From NCBI RefSeq assembly GCF_025452195.1, contig NZ_CP104973.1:558001-622000 (forward strand): a DNA stretch of 64,000 nt, read 5' to 3'. The notes under the pieces were generated by a model, which worked only from the letters and a program-made list of their open reading frames with translations, was not told the DNA's origin and did no database searches. Positions 46,513-54,988 of this stretch are shown here, piece by piece. Every line of letters begins with the position of its first letter. The first letter of the stretch is position 1. The stretch comes from Phyllobacterium zundukense (GTDB lineage: Bacteria; Pseudomonadota; Alphaproteobacteria; Rhizobiales; Rhizobiaceae). The position numbers and the translations under genes were made by a program.

Positions 46513-46896
46513 CGCCGTATCAATATTTTCCAACTGAGGTCCTCCGGGGTGCTGTCCGTGCGGCCACCACGACTACCATGACTTCGGTGCTATCTTCATC
46601 CTGTTCCTGCAACCGTGCGGATCTGTCTCAACGGCGCACCCGAATGTGATTTGACGAAGAGGTTGCCGAGAGTCACGCTGTATCCCGCCCTCCCCTGGGT
46701 ACAGAGGTTCGGCGCTTGACCCCAGTCAGAAAGGTCTTTCGTCGGGCCTCGCCACTAGCCAGCCACGGACCCGAAACCGACGTCGCACGGTTGGTGTCGC
46801 GCATGCAACCAAATAAAAATCACAGGCTGTGAACTCACCAAATGTTTCTTCCCGAAACATCTTGCGCGCGCTGGCACGCCGAGGGTATGATAGCCA
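46513..46896. other. 384-base gap between chrA and the desaturase gene
   Basis: It separates two divergent genes and should hold both promoters. I found no chrB-like coding sequence, no strong hairpin and no repeat. A short minus-strand frame at 46755-46958 overlaps the desaturase start and has no family motif. Confidence 0.5.
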
Positions 46897-47928
46897 ATGA
46901 AAACCACTTCCGTTAAAACTTTACCTGCAATTGGCTCGGGGGAACGTCCTTGGCTCAAGATTCTCTCCAGCTACCGTAAACCACACAGAGGACGCAGCGC
47001 CTTCGAACTCGCGGTTACCGTCATTCCGTTCGCTTTTTTCTGGGCATTGACCTGGGCGGCCGTGCACTACGGATATTGGTGGGGTCTGGTATTGATTATA
47101 CCCGCAGCTGGCTTCCTGCTTCGGCTATTCATGATCCAGCACGATTGCGGCCATGGCTCTTTTTTTGCGCATCGTCATACGGATGACTGGACCGGCCGAG
47201 TGATCGGCGTGTTGACGCTGACCCCTTATGACTACTGGCGTCGTACCCATGCTTTGCATCACGCTTCGGCTGGCAATCTCGACGAACGCGGCGACGGTGA
47301 CATTACTACGCTTACCGTTGCCGAATATCGCGCCCTGTCGCGTTGGGGCCGGCTTGGCTATAGGTTGTATCGGCATCCAGCCGTAATGTTCGGTATCGGA
47401 CCCATCTGGCTCTTCATCTTCAAACAGCGACTACCTTTCGGCATGATGCGTTCCGGCATGGAGCCATGGGTTTCGACGATGGCGACCAATCTCGGAATAG
47501 CGGTTCTGGCGATATTTCTTATGTGGCTGGTTGGCGTCGGCCCGTTTCTCCTGATCCATCTGCCGATCGTCACTCTGGCCGGCGCTGCCGGTATCTGGCT
47601 GTTCTACGTGCAACACCAGTTCGAAGAAACCCACTGGTCATCCGGTCCGGAATGGCAATTTGCGGAGGCTGCACTTCATGGTTCGTCGCATTACGTGATG
47701 CCAGGCGTGCTGCGCTGGATGACAGGCAATATCGGCATTCATCACGTGCACCATTTGTCCTCAAGGGTTCCCTGTTACCGGCTCCCGGAAGTGCTGAAAG
47801 ATTATCCGGAGCTCGGCGATGTAGGGCGCATCACCATCATGGAAAGTCTTCGCTGCGTTGACCTCGTCCTTTGGGATGAAAATCGCCGCAAGCTTATCTC
47901 GTTTCGAGAGGCCAAAAAGCTGGTTTGA
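46897..47928 (+). CDS. Fatty acid desaturase (acyl-lipid, omega-6/delta-12-like)
   Basis: The 343-residue membrane di-iron enzyme has the three His boxes: HDCGHGSFF (near residue 85), RRTHALHHASAGN (near residue 121) and IGIHHVHHLSSRVP (near residue 285), with about four membrane helices. It should put a double bond into membrane fatty acyl chains, changing fluidity. The ribosome site is weak. It stands alone on this strand. Confidence 0.9.
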   Translation: MKTTSVKTLPAIGSGERPWLKILSSYRKPHRGRSAFELAVTVIPFAFFWALTWAAVHYGYWWGLVLIIPAAGFLLRLFMIQHDCGHGSFFAHRHTDDWTGRVIGVLTLTPYDYWRRTHALHHASAGNLDERGDGDITTLTVAEYRALSRWGRLGYRLYRHPAVMFGIGPIWLFIFKQRLPFGMMRSGMEPWVSTMATNLGIAVLAIFLMWLVGVGPFLLIHLPIVTLAGAAGIWLFYVQHQFEETHWSSGPEWQFAEAALHGSSHYVMPGVLRWMTGNIGIHHVHHLSSRVPCYRLPEVLKDYPELGDVGRITIMESLRCVDLVLWDENRRKLISFREAKKLV

Positions 47929-48118
47929 CGCGAGGGAAAAGCGGGGAACCATATTCCGGCCGTGCCGTTGACATCATGGAAAGTGTGATGGCCGTGTCAA
48001 CCGGACGCGATGGCAAGGCGAACAGGAACGTTTTTCCGGTTTCCAATCCTGGCCAACGAAACGGCAGACGAGCGCCTGTCCCATCCGGTCCACGCTTTCC
48101 TTCCAAGGGTTGGAGCTA

Positions 48119-48388
48119 CTAACGAAAGTCCGTTGCGGTTAGAACGTACATGGTTTTGCGTCCGTGGGAATAGGCCTTTATTGCGGCGCCCTGGATCGAT
48201 ACACGCGCCGCGTCGAATGCCGCGAGATAATCGTCTTCGGCTGATCCCGGCGTCGGTGATACTCTGGCAAAAACGTCAATATCAACAAAGAACGGTACCT
48301 GGAAAAGTCCGTCGTAGCCGATGAAACGCACGCGCTGGCCCGCCGCATCGTAACTGCGACTGCGATTAGGAAAACTTAATGCCGTCAT
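48119..48388 (-). CDS. DUF1488 family protein
   Basis: The 89-residue product begins MTALSFPNRSRSYDAAGQRV and continues with a pattern (VRFIGYDGLFQVPFFVDIDV; YLAAFDAARVSIQGAA) that I recognise as DUF1488, a small widespread family without known function. It is soluble and has no visible catalytic motif. It is divergent from the next small gene across an A/T-rich region. Confidence 0.8.
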   Translation of the reverse strand: MTALSFPNRSRSYDAAGQRVRFIGYDGLFQVPFFVDIDVFARVSPTPGSAEDDYLAAFDAARVSIQGAAIKAYSHGRKTMYVLTATDFR

Positions 48389-48740
48389 CGATACCGATCA
48401 CTACTATTTCTAATATTATTCTGAATAGTCGCCCGCTTATATTGCGATTAAATTTGACTTATGGGGCCTTTTTCGAGAATATTATTCTACCATAAATACT
48501 GATTGAGCGGTCATTTATTTAAAACATTTAATTATTTATTTGACGCTCATGACAACACAATTAACGCCCAAACTGTAATACTCGGTCCGAATCGAATTTG
48601 ACAAGTAGGCTCCTTGAGAAGGTCGAATAGTTCGACCCTTCACGGACGCAGAGTTTTAGTGCGACAGAATGAATATCTATCCACCCTCTCCCGCCGGAGA
48701 CTGCGTGACCAAAGCAAATCATTTACCAGGAGAATTTTCG
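48389..48740. other. 352-base A/T-rich intergenic region
   Basis: Roughly 48400-48560 is clearly richer in A and T than the rest of the window, with runs such as TTTATTTAAAACATTTAATT. At 48618-48641 a hairpin (GAAGGTCGAA with TTCGACCCTTC, triloop TAG) lies about 100 bases before the next gene. It should hold two divergent promoters. No gene is supported. Confidence 0.6.
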
Positions 48741-49019
48741 ATGAACATGCATCGACGCTACAAGGCGCCCGATATACCAAGCCACCGCTTTGCGGTCGGC
48801 CAGAAAGTCCGCATGAAGGGCTGGGGCGGCAACAAGGTGAAATCGACGGCTACGTTCGAGATTATGGCAACCTTACCCGCGGCGGGTGGTTCCTTGCAAT
48901 ACCGCGTCCGCGATAATGATGAGAAACACGAACGAATTGCGACCGAAGATAATCTCGAGGCTGCTGACATGTGGAGTACCAAGGAGCGCAGCAGTTTCGA
49001 TCGGAAAGAAGAATGTTGA
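48741..49019 (+). CDS. Small conserved hypothetical protein
   Basis: The 92-residue basic product begins MNMHRRYKAPDIPSHRFAVG and has a segment FAVGQKVRMKGWGG followed by FEIMATLPAAGGSLQYRVRD, which looks like a small beta-barrel (SH3-like) fold. AGGAGAA seven bases before ATG 48741 fixes the start. Function is unknown. It overlaps the start of the next gene by seven bases. Confidence 0.75.
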   Translation: MNMHRRYKAPDIPSHRFAVGQKVRMKGWGGNKVKSTATFEIMATLPAAGGSLQYRVRDNDEKHERIATEDNLEAADMWSTKERSSFDRKEEC

Positions 49020-49519
49020 CGGCTGGTCAGGATGCTGAAATTCTTGCTCTGGAAAGCGGTGCACCAATGATTATCAAAGAGATGACACAGCAGGAAATTC
49101 GGGCGTTGCTCGAAAGAGCGGCGATCGGCAGGTTGGCGTGTGCAAAGGACGATCGACCTTACATCGTGCCGCTGACTTTCGCATACCATGCCGTGTTTCT
49201 CTATTCATTCACGACCGCCGGGCAGAAAGTCGACTTCATGCGGGCAAATCCGCGTGTCTGCGTTGAATTCGATGAGATATCCGCGACGAACAATTGGCAA
49301 AGTGTCATCGTGACGGGCAAGTTCGAGGAGCTGACAAAGGAGCCCGATCATATCGACGGCAGAAACACGGCCCATGCGCTTTTGAACAAGAGCGCCGAAT
49401 GGTGGCAGCCTGCTTATGTGAAGACCGTCATTCGAGACCATGAACGGGCCCTGGAGCCGGTCTATTTCCGTATTGCGATATTGGAAACCACCGGGCACAA
49501 GGCTGTCAAAAGCGCATAG
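49013..49519 (+). CDS. Pyridoxamine 5'-phosphate oxidase-like flavin-binding protein
   Basis: The 168-residue protein (155 or so if begun at ATG 49067, MIIKEMTQQEIRALLER) is of the FMN-binding split-barrel type: IGRLACAKDDRPYIVPLTFA, FLYSFTTAGQKVDFMRANPR and SVIVTGKFEEL. Relatives include the NimA-like and heme- or F420-binding branches; the substrate is unknown. The ATG at 49013 overlaps the previous gene and follows GGAAAGAAGA, so the two are probably coupled. Confidence 0.82.
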   Translation: MLTAGQDAEILALESGAPMIIKEMTQQEIRALLERAAIGRLACAKDDRPYIVPLTFAYHAVFLYSFTTAGQKVDFMRANPRVCVEFDEISATNNWQSVIVTGKFEELTKEPDHIDGRNTAHALLNKSAEWWQPAYVKTVIRDHERALEPVYFRIAILETTGHKAVKSA

Positions 49520-49540
49520 ATCGTTTACCGTGTCATTCAA

Positions 49541-50713
49541 TCAGGCGATGGACAGCTGCTGCTTGTCTGGCGACCCTGCAAGCCGCATGACCACAAGGCC
49601 TATGAGCGGGAATATACCGCCGATCCAGCCGAGATATTCGAGGCCGACATTGGCAATGACCAGCCCGCCGATCATCGATCCGAGTGCGACGCCGAGATAA
49701 AGTGCCGAGTAGTTGAGCGACAAAGCCAATGGCGCGCTTTCCGGTGCAATGGCCAGAACCCGGCTCGCCTGCGCCGGCGGGAACATCCAGGCGATGACGC
49801 CCCAAATCACCATGAGTGCGATGAGAGCCGGACCGGCAATATTGTCAGGCAGCTGCGTGATCCAGCTTACGGCCATCAACACGATGGCGTTGAGTATCGA
49901 TGCTGCGATGACCGTTTTCGTCGCTCCGAGACGATCCGAAAGCTGTCCTCCCAGGACATTTCCAAGAGCAGCGCCAATCCCGAAGGTTAGCAAAACCACG
50001 GGCATCATTGAGTGGCTTAGTCCGGCGCCTTCGACGGCGATAGCCGCTACATACGTATAAACCGCGAATGCACCGGTCATGTAAAGCAGCATCGTTACGA
50101 GCGCCGGCGCTAACCCGGGATGACGAATGACGCCAAGACGTTGCGCCAGGCTCAATCGATCTGCATAGAGCCCGCGCGGCACCAGGAACCAGACGATCAG
50201 GGTAGCCAACGCTCCTATCGAAGCGATGAAGAAATAGGTGCCGCGCCACCCCGCCAAGTCGCTGATGAACGCGCCAAGCGGTGCGCCAAAGGCAACTGCC
50301 AGAGTCGTGCCACCGACAATTGCGGCGATGGCACGCGCACGGTGATGTGGTTCAGAAATGGCGACTGCCGTCGCCTGAGCCGTGGCTGCATAAAGCCCCG
50401 CCATTACAGCGATCAACACACGTGCGGCCATAAGGAGGAGATATGTCGGCGAAACGGCCGCAAGAATTGCGCCTGCCACAAATATGAGAGCGCTGCCTGT
50501 CAGGACGTTACGCCTCTCGAATGCACCTGTGAGTGCAGCAGCGATAGGGGCGCCGATTGCATAAGCCAAGGCATAGGTCACGACGAGATAGCCGGCCTGC
50601 ACCAAGGTAACACCTGTGTCCCCGGCGATCTGCGGCAGGAGGCTTGCGACAACGAAACCCTCGATGCCGATTGCAAATGTGCCGAGCGCCAATCCGACGA
50701 GACGAATATCCAT
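49541..50713 (-). CDS. MFS transporter (sugar/drug efflux, YdhP/AraJ-like)
   Basis: The 390-residue protein has twelve membrane segments and the MFS-type GxLSDRLGATK loop (GGQLSDRLGATKTV). It fits the DHA1 drug or sugar exporter branch. AAGGTAA precedes the ATG. It is divergent from an ArsR-type repressor, and one of two identical operators (50728-50745) lies just before its start, so the repressor very likely controls it. Confidence 0.9.
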   Translation of the reverse strand: MDIRLVGLALGTFAIGIEGFVVASLLPQIAGDTGVTLVQAGYLVVTYALAYAIGAPIAAALTGAFERRNVLTGSALIFVAGAILAAVSPTYLLLMAARVLIAVMAGLYAATAQATAVAISEPHHRARAIAAIVGGTTLAVAFGAPLGAFISDLAGWRGTYFFIASIGALATLIVWFLVPRGLYADRLSLAQRLGVIRHPGLAPALVTMLLYMTGAFAVYTYVAAIAVEGAGLSHSMMPVVLLTFGIGAALGNVLGGQLSDRLGATKTVIAASILNAIVLMAVSWITQLPDNIAGPALIALMVIWGVIAWMFPPAQASRVLAIAPESAPLALSLNYSALYLGVALGSMIGGLVIANVGLEYLGWIGGIFPLIGLVVMRLAGSPDKQQLSIA

Positions 50714-50727
50714 GGGATTACCTTAAT

Positions 50728-50745
50728 GTTCAATGATCGTTGAAC
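50728..50745. promoter_or_regulatory. ArsR-type operator, copy 1
   Basis: A perfect 18-base dyad GTTCAA-N6-TTGAAC, 15 bases upstream of the MFS start codon on the minus strand. An identical half-site pair occurs at 50781-50798. The centres are 53 bases apart, about five turns of B-DNA. Confidence 0.8.
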
Positions 50746-50780
50746 TAATGAACCCACTCTCTCCGGGTGTCAAGAATAAA

Positions 50781-50798
50781 GTTCAACAAATATTGAAC
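50781..50798. promoter_or_regulatory. ArsR-type operator, copy 2
   Basis: A second GTTCAA-N6-TTGAAC dyad, 36 bases before the repressor's ATG. Two copies between a divergent repressor and its exporter point to autoregulation and joint control. Confidence 0.8.
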
Positions 50799-50834
50799 AT
50801 TGAAATCTCTCCTGCCAATTGCTATTACAAATCC

Positions 50835-51209
50835 ATGACAGATTATCTCCCGCATCCGCCCGTTGAGGACATCGCGCTTCCTGCTGTCTTGACCGCGCTC
50901 GGCGATGAAACGCGCCTTGCGATCATTGCCATTCTCGCCCGCAACGGCGAGCAGGCAATGACTTGCGGCCAGTTTCTGCAGTTCGGCTCGAAGACCGCCA
51001 TCAGCTATCACGTGGCAAAGTTGCGTGAGGCCGGTATCATCCATGTTTGCCCCGAAGGTACCAGACGGCTACTGACACTTCGGCGCTCCGATCTGGAAAG
51101 CCGGTTTCCTGGGTTCCTCGATACGGTGATCGCGTCCACTGCAGCGAAACTGCAGTCAGATGCGTATAGCCCTGGCATGCTGGAAGCGGCTCAATTCGCA
51201 GGAGAATAG
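50835..51209 (+). CDS. ArsR family helix-turn-helix regulator
   Basis: The 124-residue winged-helix protein has the ArsR layout: LTALGDETRLAIIAILARNGE, then the recognition helix region SKTAISYHVAKLREAGII (about residues 54-71) and a wing with EGTRRLLTLR. It lacks the CVC metal site of true ArsR, though a lone Cys is in MTCGQF, so the signal is unclear. No good ribosome site precedes ATG 50835; the longer frame from 50733 would run through both operators. A cupin gene follows after two bases. Confidence 0.88.
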   Translation: MTDYLPHPPVEDIALPAVLTALGDETRLAIIAILARNGEQAMTCGQFLQFGSKTAISYHVAKLREAGIIHVCPEGTRRLLTLRRSDLESRFPGFLDTVIASTAAKLQSDAYSPGMLEAAQFAGE

Positions 51210-51211
51210 AA

Positions 51212-51613
51212 ATGGACATCAAACCATCCGGATCGGTCCCGTCGCGTCGCGCGTCATCCGACTGGTTCTCCGGCACCGTCTGGATAGACCCGATTATCGA
51301 TGCAGGTGCACCAGCACGACTGCAAGCAGCTATCGTACGCTTTGAGCCTGGAGCCAGGACCGCGTGGCATACACATCCTCTCGGCCAGACACTGCACGTA
51401 ACATCCGGATCGGGTTTAGCGCAGGTCTGGGGCGGGCCGATACAAACGATCAAGGTCGGCGATACGGTTTGGATTCCGCCTGGCGAAAAACACTGGCACG
51501 GGGCTGGTCCAGAAAATTTCATGGTGCATATCGCGATGCAGGAAGCCTTGGACGGTAAAACTGTCGAATGGCTGGAAAAGGTTTCCGATACACAATATTC
51601 CGGCCACGATTAA
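51212..51613 (+). CDS. Cupin domain protein
   Basis: The 133-residue single-domain cupin has motif 1 in FEPGARTAWHTHPLGQTLHVTSG (His-His...Glu replaced by Gln-Thr-Leu-His) and motif 2 in GDTVWIPPGEKHWHGAGP (His). It probably binds a metal and may act on a small quinone or aldehyde; similar proteins are often beside MFS genes. AGGAGA lies before the ATG and overlaps the end of the ArsR gene, so it is in one operon with the regulator. Confidence 0.85.
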   Translation: MDIKPSGSVPSRRASSDWFSGTVWIDPIIDAGAPARLQAAIVRFEPGARTAWHTHPLGQTLHVTSGSGLAQVWGGPIQTIKVGDTVWIPPGEKHWHGAGPENFMVHIAMQEALDGKTVEWLEKVSDTQYSGHD

Positions 51614-51656
51614 TCTGCTAACATAGGATATGCAGTGCATGTGAAAGGAACCCACC

Positions 51657-51845
51657 ATGGCGTTCGAAGAAATCAAGGCCCGGATCGCGCTTCTGGTCGA
51701 AGAAATGGTGAGACGACCGACGGACGCACATGAGATTCACGAGACACTGCGCGAGCACCTCAACGAGCTGAAGGCCATGGGCATGCCGCTGCCCGATGAC
51801 CTTGTTGCGCTCGAAAAACGCCTGGAAACCGACTTCGACTCTTGA
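51657..51845 (+). CDS. Small acidic helical protein, unknown function
   Basis: The 62-residue product (MAFEEIKARIALLVEEMVRR, then PTDAHEIHETLREHLNELKA) is wholly helical in appearance and acidic, without membrane segments or Cys. AAGGAAC lies six bases before the ATG. It follows the cupin gene by 43 bases and may be in the same operon. I know no function. Confidence 0.7.
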   Translation: MAFEEIKARIALLVEEMVRRPTDAHEIHETLREHLNELKAMGMPLPDDLVALEKRLETDFDS

Positions 51846-51853
51846 ACATCGCA

Positions 51854-52096
51854 CTATAGAAAGCGCTTGGGATGGTCTCTGAGCAGATCGCTCAGATCGT
51901 CGCGGTCTGTCCGTTGGCCTCTTGTGGTCCGGCCATCGTGTAAGCCGATGTCCCTGAGCATATGATCGGAAAAATCCTCGGTATCGATGCGAACAAGTTC
52001 GCTCTCATCCTTTTCCTGCTTCCATGGACTCGCGATCCGGCTCCACCACGAAGCGTGGCTTGATACGTGCGATAGAGATGCTGATACAGGGCTCAT
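51854..52096 (-). CDS. DUF1127-like small protein
   Basis: The 80-residue product has a C-terminal part with LVRIDTEDFSDHMLRDIGLH, close to the LSDxxLxDIGL signature of DUF1127/YjiS proteins, small Arg-rich proteins linked in some alphaproteobacteria to RNA turnover and phosphate or nitrogen control. It is longer and less basic than the typical 47-residue form. It is divergent from a LysR gene, a pairing I recall from other rhizobia. Confidence 0.65.
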   Translation of the reverse strand: MSPVSASLSHVSSHASWWSRIASPWKQEKDESELVRIDTEDFSDHMLRDIGLHDGRTTRGQRTDRDDLSDLLRDHPKRFL

Positions 52097-52225
52097 AGCC
52101 TCAACTCCAAGGTGTTGGCAGCAATTTCTGCCTTGATAGGTTGACCTGAAGATGCGCTCTTCCCCGCTTGTTTTCCAACAAAACGCCGAGTAGCATGCAT
52201 AAGGACAGCTTATGCGAGATCGTTG

Positions 52226-53107
52226 ATGAATCTGCCTCCTCTAGCCGCCATTCGCGTCTTTGAAGCTGCCGCGCGTCACGGCAGTTTTACCAATGCCGCA
52301 GAAGAACTCGGAATGACGCAGGCAGCAGTGAGCTACCAGATCAAGCTTCTGGAAGAGCGTATAGGCGCGTCACTTTTCCTGCGCCGGCCACGCCAGGTGA
52401 TCCTGACGGAAGTCGGAGCGCGGCTTTCACCGGCAATCAGCGAGGCTTTTGACATGATGCGAGCGGCCATTGCCGCGACTCGGGAAAACGCCGACGGCAT
52501 CCTTACGATCACGACCATTCCGACGTTTGCAGCAAACTGGCTTGTCCCCCGGCTCGGTTCGTTCCAGTTGGCGCACCCATCTCTTGCAGTTCGTCTGCAG
52601 GCAACGCGCGAGGTGATCGACTTCGCCCGCCAAGACGCCGACATCGGCATACGCTCTGGCGGGGGGCATTGGCCTGGCATGGTCGCTCATAAGATTTTTG
52701 GAGCTGATTTCACACCCATGCTCAGCCCCGTGCTAGCTGCAACGATTGGCGGGGTAAAAACCCCGATGGACTTTCTCAAGTTGCCAATCGTCGATCCAAG
52801 CGATCCATGGTGGAAAATATGGTTTGCTGCGGTCGGAGTGACAGACCCTGAACTGCGCGGCAATCCACGCGGCCGCTTTGGCGATCAGCATCTTGAAGGA
52901 AAGGCAGTCATAGCAGGCCAAGGGGTCGGCATTCTCACTCCGGCCTTTTTCGAAACGGAACTTAAATCAGGCCTGCTGATTCAGCCATTCGATATTGTCG
53001 GCAACGACGATCACTTTTATTGGCTGGTCTATCCGGAAGCGCGGCGCAATGTGCCGAAGGTCCGGGCTTTTCGCGATTGGTTGCTGGAACAACTAGCCGG
53101 GGCATAG
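52226..53107 (+). CDS. LysR family regulator, GcvA-like
   Basis: The 293-residue protein has the LysR HTH (PPLAAIRVFEAAARHGSFTN then AAEELGMTQAAVSYQIKLLE, about residues 4-42) and a GcvA-type substrate-binding domain (TIPTFAANWLVPRLGSF). A TTG just before the ATG is in frame. It is divergent from the DUF1127-like gene, which may be its target. Confidence 0.9.
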   Translation: MNLPPLAAIRVFEAAARHGSFTNAAEELGMTQAAVSYQIKLLEERIGASLFLRRPRQVILTEVGARLSPAISEAFDMMRAAIAATRENADGILTITTIPTFAANWLVPRLGSFQLAHPSLAVRLQATREVIDFARQDADIGIRSGGGHWPGMVAHKIFGADFTPMLSPVLAATIGGVKTPMDFLKLPIVDPSDPWWKIWFAAVGVTDPELRGNPRGRFGDQHLEGKAVIAGQGVGILTPAFFETELKSGLLIQPFDIVGNDDHFYWLVYPEARRNVPKVRAFRDWLLEQLAGA

Positions 53108-53112
53108 AAAGC

Positions 53113-53137
53113 CGGGCGGAACAAAATATCCCGCCCG
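53113..53137. terminator. Hairpin between the LysR gene and the small membrane gene
   Basis: CGGGCGG (53113-53119) pairs with CCGCCCG (53131-53137) around an 11-base loop in the 39-base gap between two convergent genes. There is no direct T-run on the plus strand, so efficiency is unsure. Confidence 0.45.
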
Positions 53138-53146
53138 CAGAAATGC

Positions 53147-53308
53147 TTAAAAAACGGCGAGATAGCGCAACAATGAAATAATGCCGATCACCACGACGAT
53201 GACCTGGGCGATCTGTTTTGCACGGGCGTCGAGAGGGAGCATCTGGACAAGGTAAAGAACAAGAAAGATCACCAGCACGGTGATCAAAAGGCTGATCAAT
53301 ATGGACAT
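53147..53308 (-). CDS. Small membrane protein, Thivi_2564-like
   Basis: The 53-residue product begins MSILISLLITVLVIFLVLYL and has two membrane helices split by QMLPLDARAKQ, then IAQVIVVVIGIISLLRYL. I recognise the pattern of the Thivi_2564 small membrane family, of unknown role. AGGAAG six to seven bases before ATG 53308 fixes the start. Confidence 0.78.
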   Translation of the reverse strand: MSILISLLITVLVIFLVLYLVQMLPLDARAKQIAQVIVVVIGIISLLRYLAVF

Positions 53309-53483
53309 TTCAAACTTCCTGGTTTCGGGATCAAGGCGAGAGTAGCTCAATACAACTCACGGTTGGGTGATTTGGTTCCCCAGAACAGAAGTTGAAAGCT
53401 TGCATTTCCTGCAACCTTTCATTGTCTGCCTGGATATCTGCTGGTAGGCTCCAGCGTACTCCCGCCTCACCAGGATTTCTCCA

Positions 53484-53897
53484 ATGCGCTCCTTGTTTCA
53501 CCTTGCCTATCATGTCACTGATCTCGACGATGCGAGGCAATTTTACGGTGGAGTTCTCGGATGCGAAGAGGGCCGCAGCACCGAAACCTGGGTGGATTTT
53601 GACTTCTTCGGTCATCAGATTTCACTGCATCTCGGCAAACCTTTCGAAACAACAAATACCGGCAAGGTCGGTGATCACATGGTGCCAATGCCGCATCTCG
53701 GGGTTGTCCTACCGCTGGATGACTGGAATGCGCTGGCCGACAGGCTGAAACAGGCGGACGTCGATTTCGTCATGCCGCCTGTCGTGCGATTCAAGGGTGA
53801 GCCCGGCGAGCAGTGGACAATGTTCTTCCGCGACCCCTCCGGCAATCCGATCGAGGTCAAGGGATTTGCCGATTTCGCCAGCGTCTATGCGAAATAG
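53484..53897 (+). CDS. VOC family protein (glyoxalase/dioxygenase fold)
   Basis: The 137-residue protein has two beta-alpha-beta-beta-beta modules; metal-site candidates are His in FHLAYHVTDLDDARQFYG, His in GHQISLHLG and Glu in RDPSGNPIEVKGF. VOC proteins include lyases, dioxygenases and resistance proteins; the exact reaction cannot be told. It precedes an EamA exporter gene by 12 bases. Confidence 0.85.
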   Translation: MRSLFHLAYHVTDLDDARQFYGGVLGCEEGRSTETWVDFDFFGHQISLHLGKPFETTNTGKVGDHMVPMPHLGVVLPLDDWNALADRLKQADVDFVMPPVVRFKGEPGEQWTMFFRDPSGNPIEVKGFADFASVYAK

Positions 53898-53909
53898 CGC
53901 CGAGCAATC

Positions 53910-54782
53910 GTGGAAGTACAGCAGTCCAACCTGAAAGCAGCGTTCTGGATGACCGGTTCGCTGACCGCCATCTTGCTCATGGCCATCTCCGGCCGCGAAG
54001 CCTCGAGAGAGCTTGACGTTTTCCAGATCATGGAAATGCGCTCGGCCATCGGACTTGCCATGCTCTATCCCTTGATACGCTCATCGGGTGGTTTCAGGGC
54101 TATGAAAACAGCGCGTATCTGGCAGCACCTTGGACGAAATACTGCGCACTACGCCGGGCAGTTTGCCTGGTTGCAGGCTCTGTCGATGATTCCGCTCGCA
54201 CAGGTCATCGCCATCGAATTCACGACTCCGGCATTTACAGCGGTAATGGCTGTGGCCTTTCTCGGCGAGCGGTTGAACATCTGGCGGATATTGACGATTG
54301 CCCTTGGTATCATTGGCGTCGTCATCATCGTCCGGCCCGGCATTGGCACGGTGGAGGTGGGTCAGCTCATCGTACTCGGTGCCGCCCTCACCTTTGGCAT
54401 ATCGTTCACGATGGTCAAATCTTTGACCCGAACGGACAGCGTTGTGAAGATCATTTTCTGGATGCTGATCATCCAGTCGGCGATAGGCCTGCTGCCCGCC
54501 GTCTACGTCTGGCACTGGCCTTCACTTCATATCATGCCTTGGGTGGTGATCATTGCTTTCACCGGCACGTTTTCGCATTTTTGCATGGCGAAGGCCTTGC
54601 AGTACGCCGATGCGACCGTAGTCATTCCCATGGACTTCCTGCGCGTGCCGCTGACGGCTGTGCTTGGCTGGCTGATCTATTCCGAGCGGATCGATGTTTT
54701 CACCGCTCTTGGCGCAGCGCTTATCCTTTCGGGCAATCTCCTTAACCTCAAAAATCGCGCCCCTGCGCCAATAGGGGCGTAA
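53910..54782 (+). CDS. EamA/DMT family transporter
   Basis: The 290-residue protein has ten predicted membrane helices in two EamA halves (second half from about residue 150). It is like metabolite exporters of the RhaT/RarD-like superfamily. GTG 53910 is the start in the open frame; ATG 53949 is possible, as no strong ribosome site is seen. It is probably cotranscribed with the VOC gene. Confidence 0.86.
   Translation: MEVQQSNLKAAFWMTGSLTAILLMAISGREASRELDVFQIMEMRSAIGLAMLYPLIRSSGGFRAMKTARIWQHLGRNTAHYAGQFAWLQALSMIPLAQVIAIEFTTPAFTAVMAVAFLGERLNIWRILTIALGIIGVVIIVRPGIGTVEVGQLIVLGAALTFGISFTMVKSLTRTDSVVKIIFWMLIIQSAIGLLPAVYVWHWPSLHIMPWVVIIAFTGTFSHFCMAKALQYADATVVIPMDFLRVPLTAVLGWLIYSERIDVFTALGAALILSGNLLNLKNRAPAPIGA
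54758..54779 (+). terminator. Hairpin at the end of the EamA gene
   Basis: CGCCCCT (54758-54764) pairs with AGGGGCG (54773-54779), inside the last codons and ending at the stop codon. The T-rich stretch after it is short, so this is only a possible terminator. Confidence 0.35.
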
Positions 54783-54828
54783 TTTCCGGTAAATTCTTTT
54801 GTCTTACCCGTTACTATAGGCAATCGGA

Positions 54829-54850
54829 CTTCCTACATAGCCATAGGAAG
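54829..54850. promoter_or_regulatory. Inverted repeat far upstream of prkA
   Basis: CTTCCTA (54829-54835) and TAGGAAG (54844-54850) form a perfect 7-base inverted repeat with an 8-base spacer, in the 271-base gap before prkA. It may be an operator; no T-run follows. Confidence 0.35.
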
Positions 54851-54988
54851 GACATAAATATGCGGGATGATACTCGTTCGACGGCGGACACATCTCAATA
54901 TCTTGATTGATATATACAATATTATAGCAATCAGTGTCTTGCGCAGTGCAGCGACTCATCCGACACTGTGTCCATTCGGCATGCAATC

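Noticed and set aside
46755..46958. Short minus-strand frame between chrA and the desaturase gene, looked at as a possible chrB remnant
   Set aside because: Its translation shows no ChrB-like sequence and it overlaps the desaturase start.
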